In this document: positions 5,658-5,689 of the stretch, piece after piece
Layout: every line of letters begins with the position of its first letter
Position numbering within the stretch: position 1 is the first letter of the stretch
Assembly (NCBI GenBank): GCA_030640385.1
Contig: DAOWJL010000005.1
Coordinates: 1-5,689, forward strand
Length of the DNA stretch: 5,689 nucleotides
From: Dehalococcoidia bacterium
Lineage (GTDB): Bacteria > Chloroflexota > Dehalococcoidia > Dehalococcoidales > G020351185
Reading direction: 5' to 3'
Notes under the pieces: generated by a model
The model's input: only the letters and a program-made list of their open reading frames with translations
Told to the model about the DNA's origin: nothing
The model's database searches: none
Program-made: the position numbers and the translations under genes

Positions 5658-5689
5658 AGTAAAAAACCTCCTTATATTTTTTATGGTCG

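Noticed and set aside
1..5689. CRISPR array, rRNA, riboswitch or insertion-sequence ends.
   Set aside because: No regularly spaced repeats, no rRNA signatures, no transposase and no terminal inverted repeats were seen on either strand.

Overview
The window joins two different kinds of DNA. The left part (about 1-1330) is AT-rich and looks like the end of an integrative element: an AT-rich leader with candidate promoters, a 3'-half fragment of a tRNA-Arg gene (anticodon TCT), and an intact-looking tyrosine-recombinase gene on the + strand whose reading frame opens inside the tRNA fragment. The right part (about 2203-5689) is more GC-balanced. It holds a compact three-gene minus-strand operon for a glycine betaine/proline-type (ProU/OpuA) osmolyte ABC transporter, transcribed right to left as binding lipoprotein, CBS-domain ATPase, then permease. 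The operon is followed by a strong hairpin that is probably its terminator.

Between them, also on the minus strand, lies a gene for a small secreted protein of unknown function (1481-2098). It is preceded by an exceptionally strong Shine-Dalgarno sequence that may serve a roughly 20-codon leader peptide whose stop overlaps the start of the secreted protein. This gene converges on the integrase gene, with a GC-rich hairpin between the two stop codons (1363-1386).

Organism: a bacterium using standard AAGGAGG-type ribosome binding sites. The lipoprotein-type binding protein, the use of TTG/GTG starts, CCA encoded in the tRNA, and the mixed base composition would fit an anaerobic sediment bacterium such as a Chloroflexota/Dehalococcoidia member or a Firmicute-like lineage. 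This is a loose impression, not a proven placement; no phylogenetic marker is present.

How the parts relate: the transporter genes form one functional unit for taking up a quaternary-ammonium compatible solute under osmotic stress. The integrase and tRNA fragment form a site-specific recombination module. The geometry is the notable point. The integrase lies downstream of the tRNA 3' end, where an element normally begins, but the 5' half of the tRNA is absent. That fits a circular (excised) form, a junction between tandem elements, or a decayed site. Whether the secreted protein and transporter are cargo of this element cannot be settled from this window.
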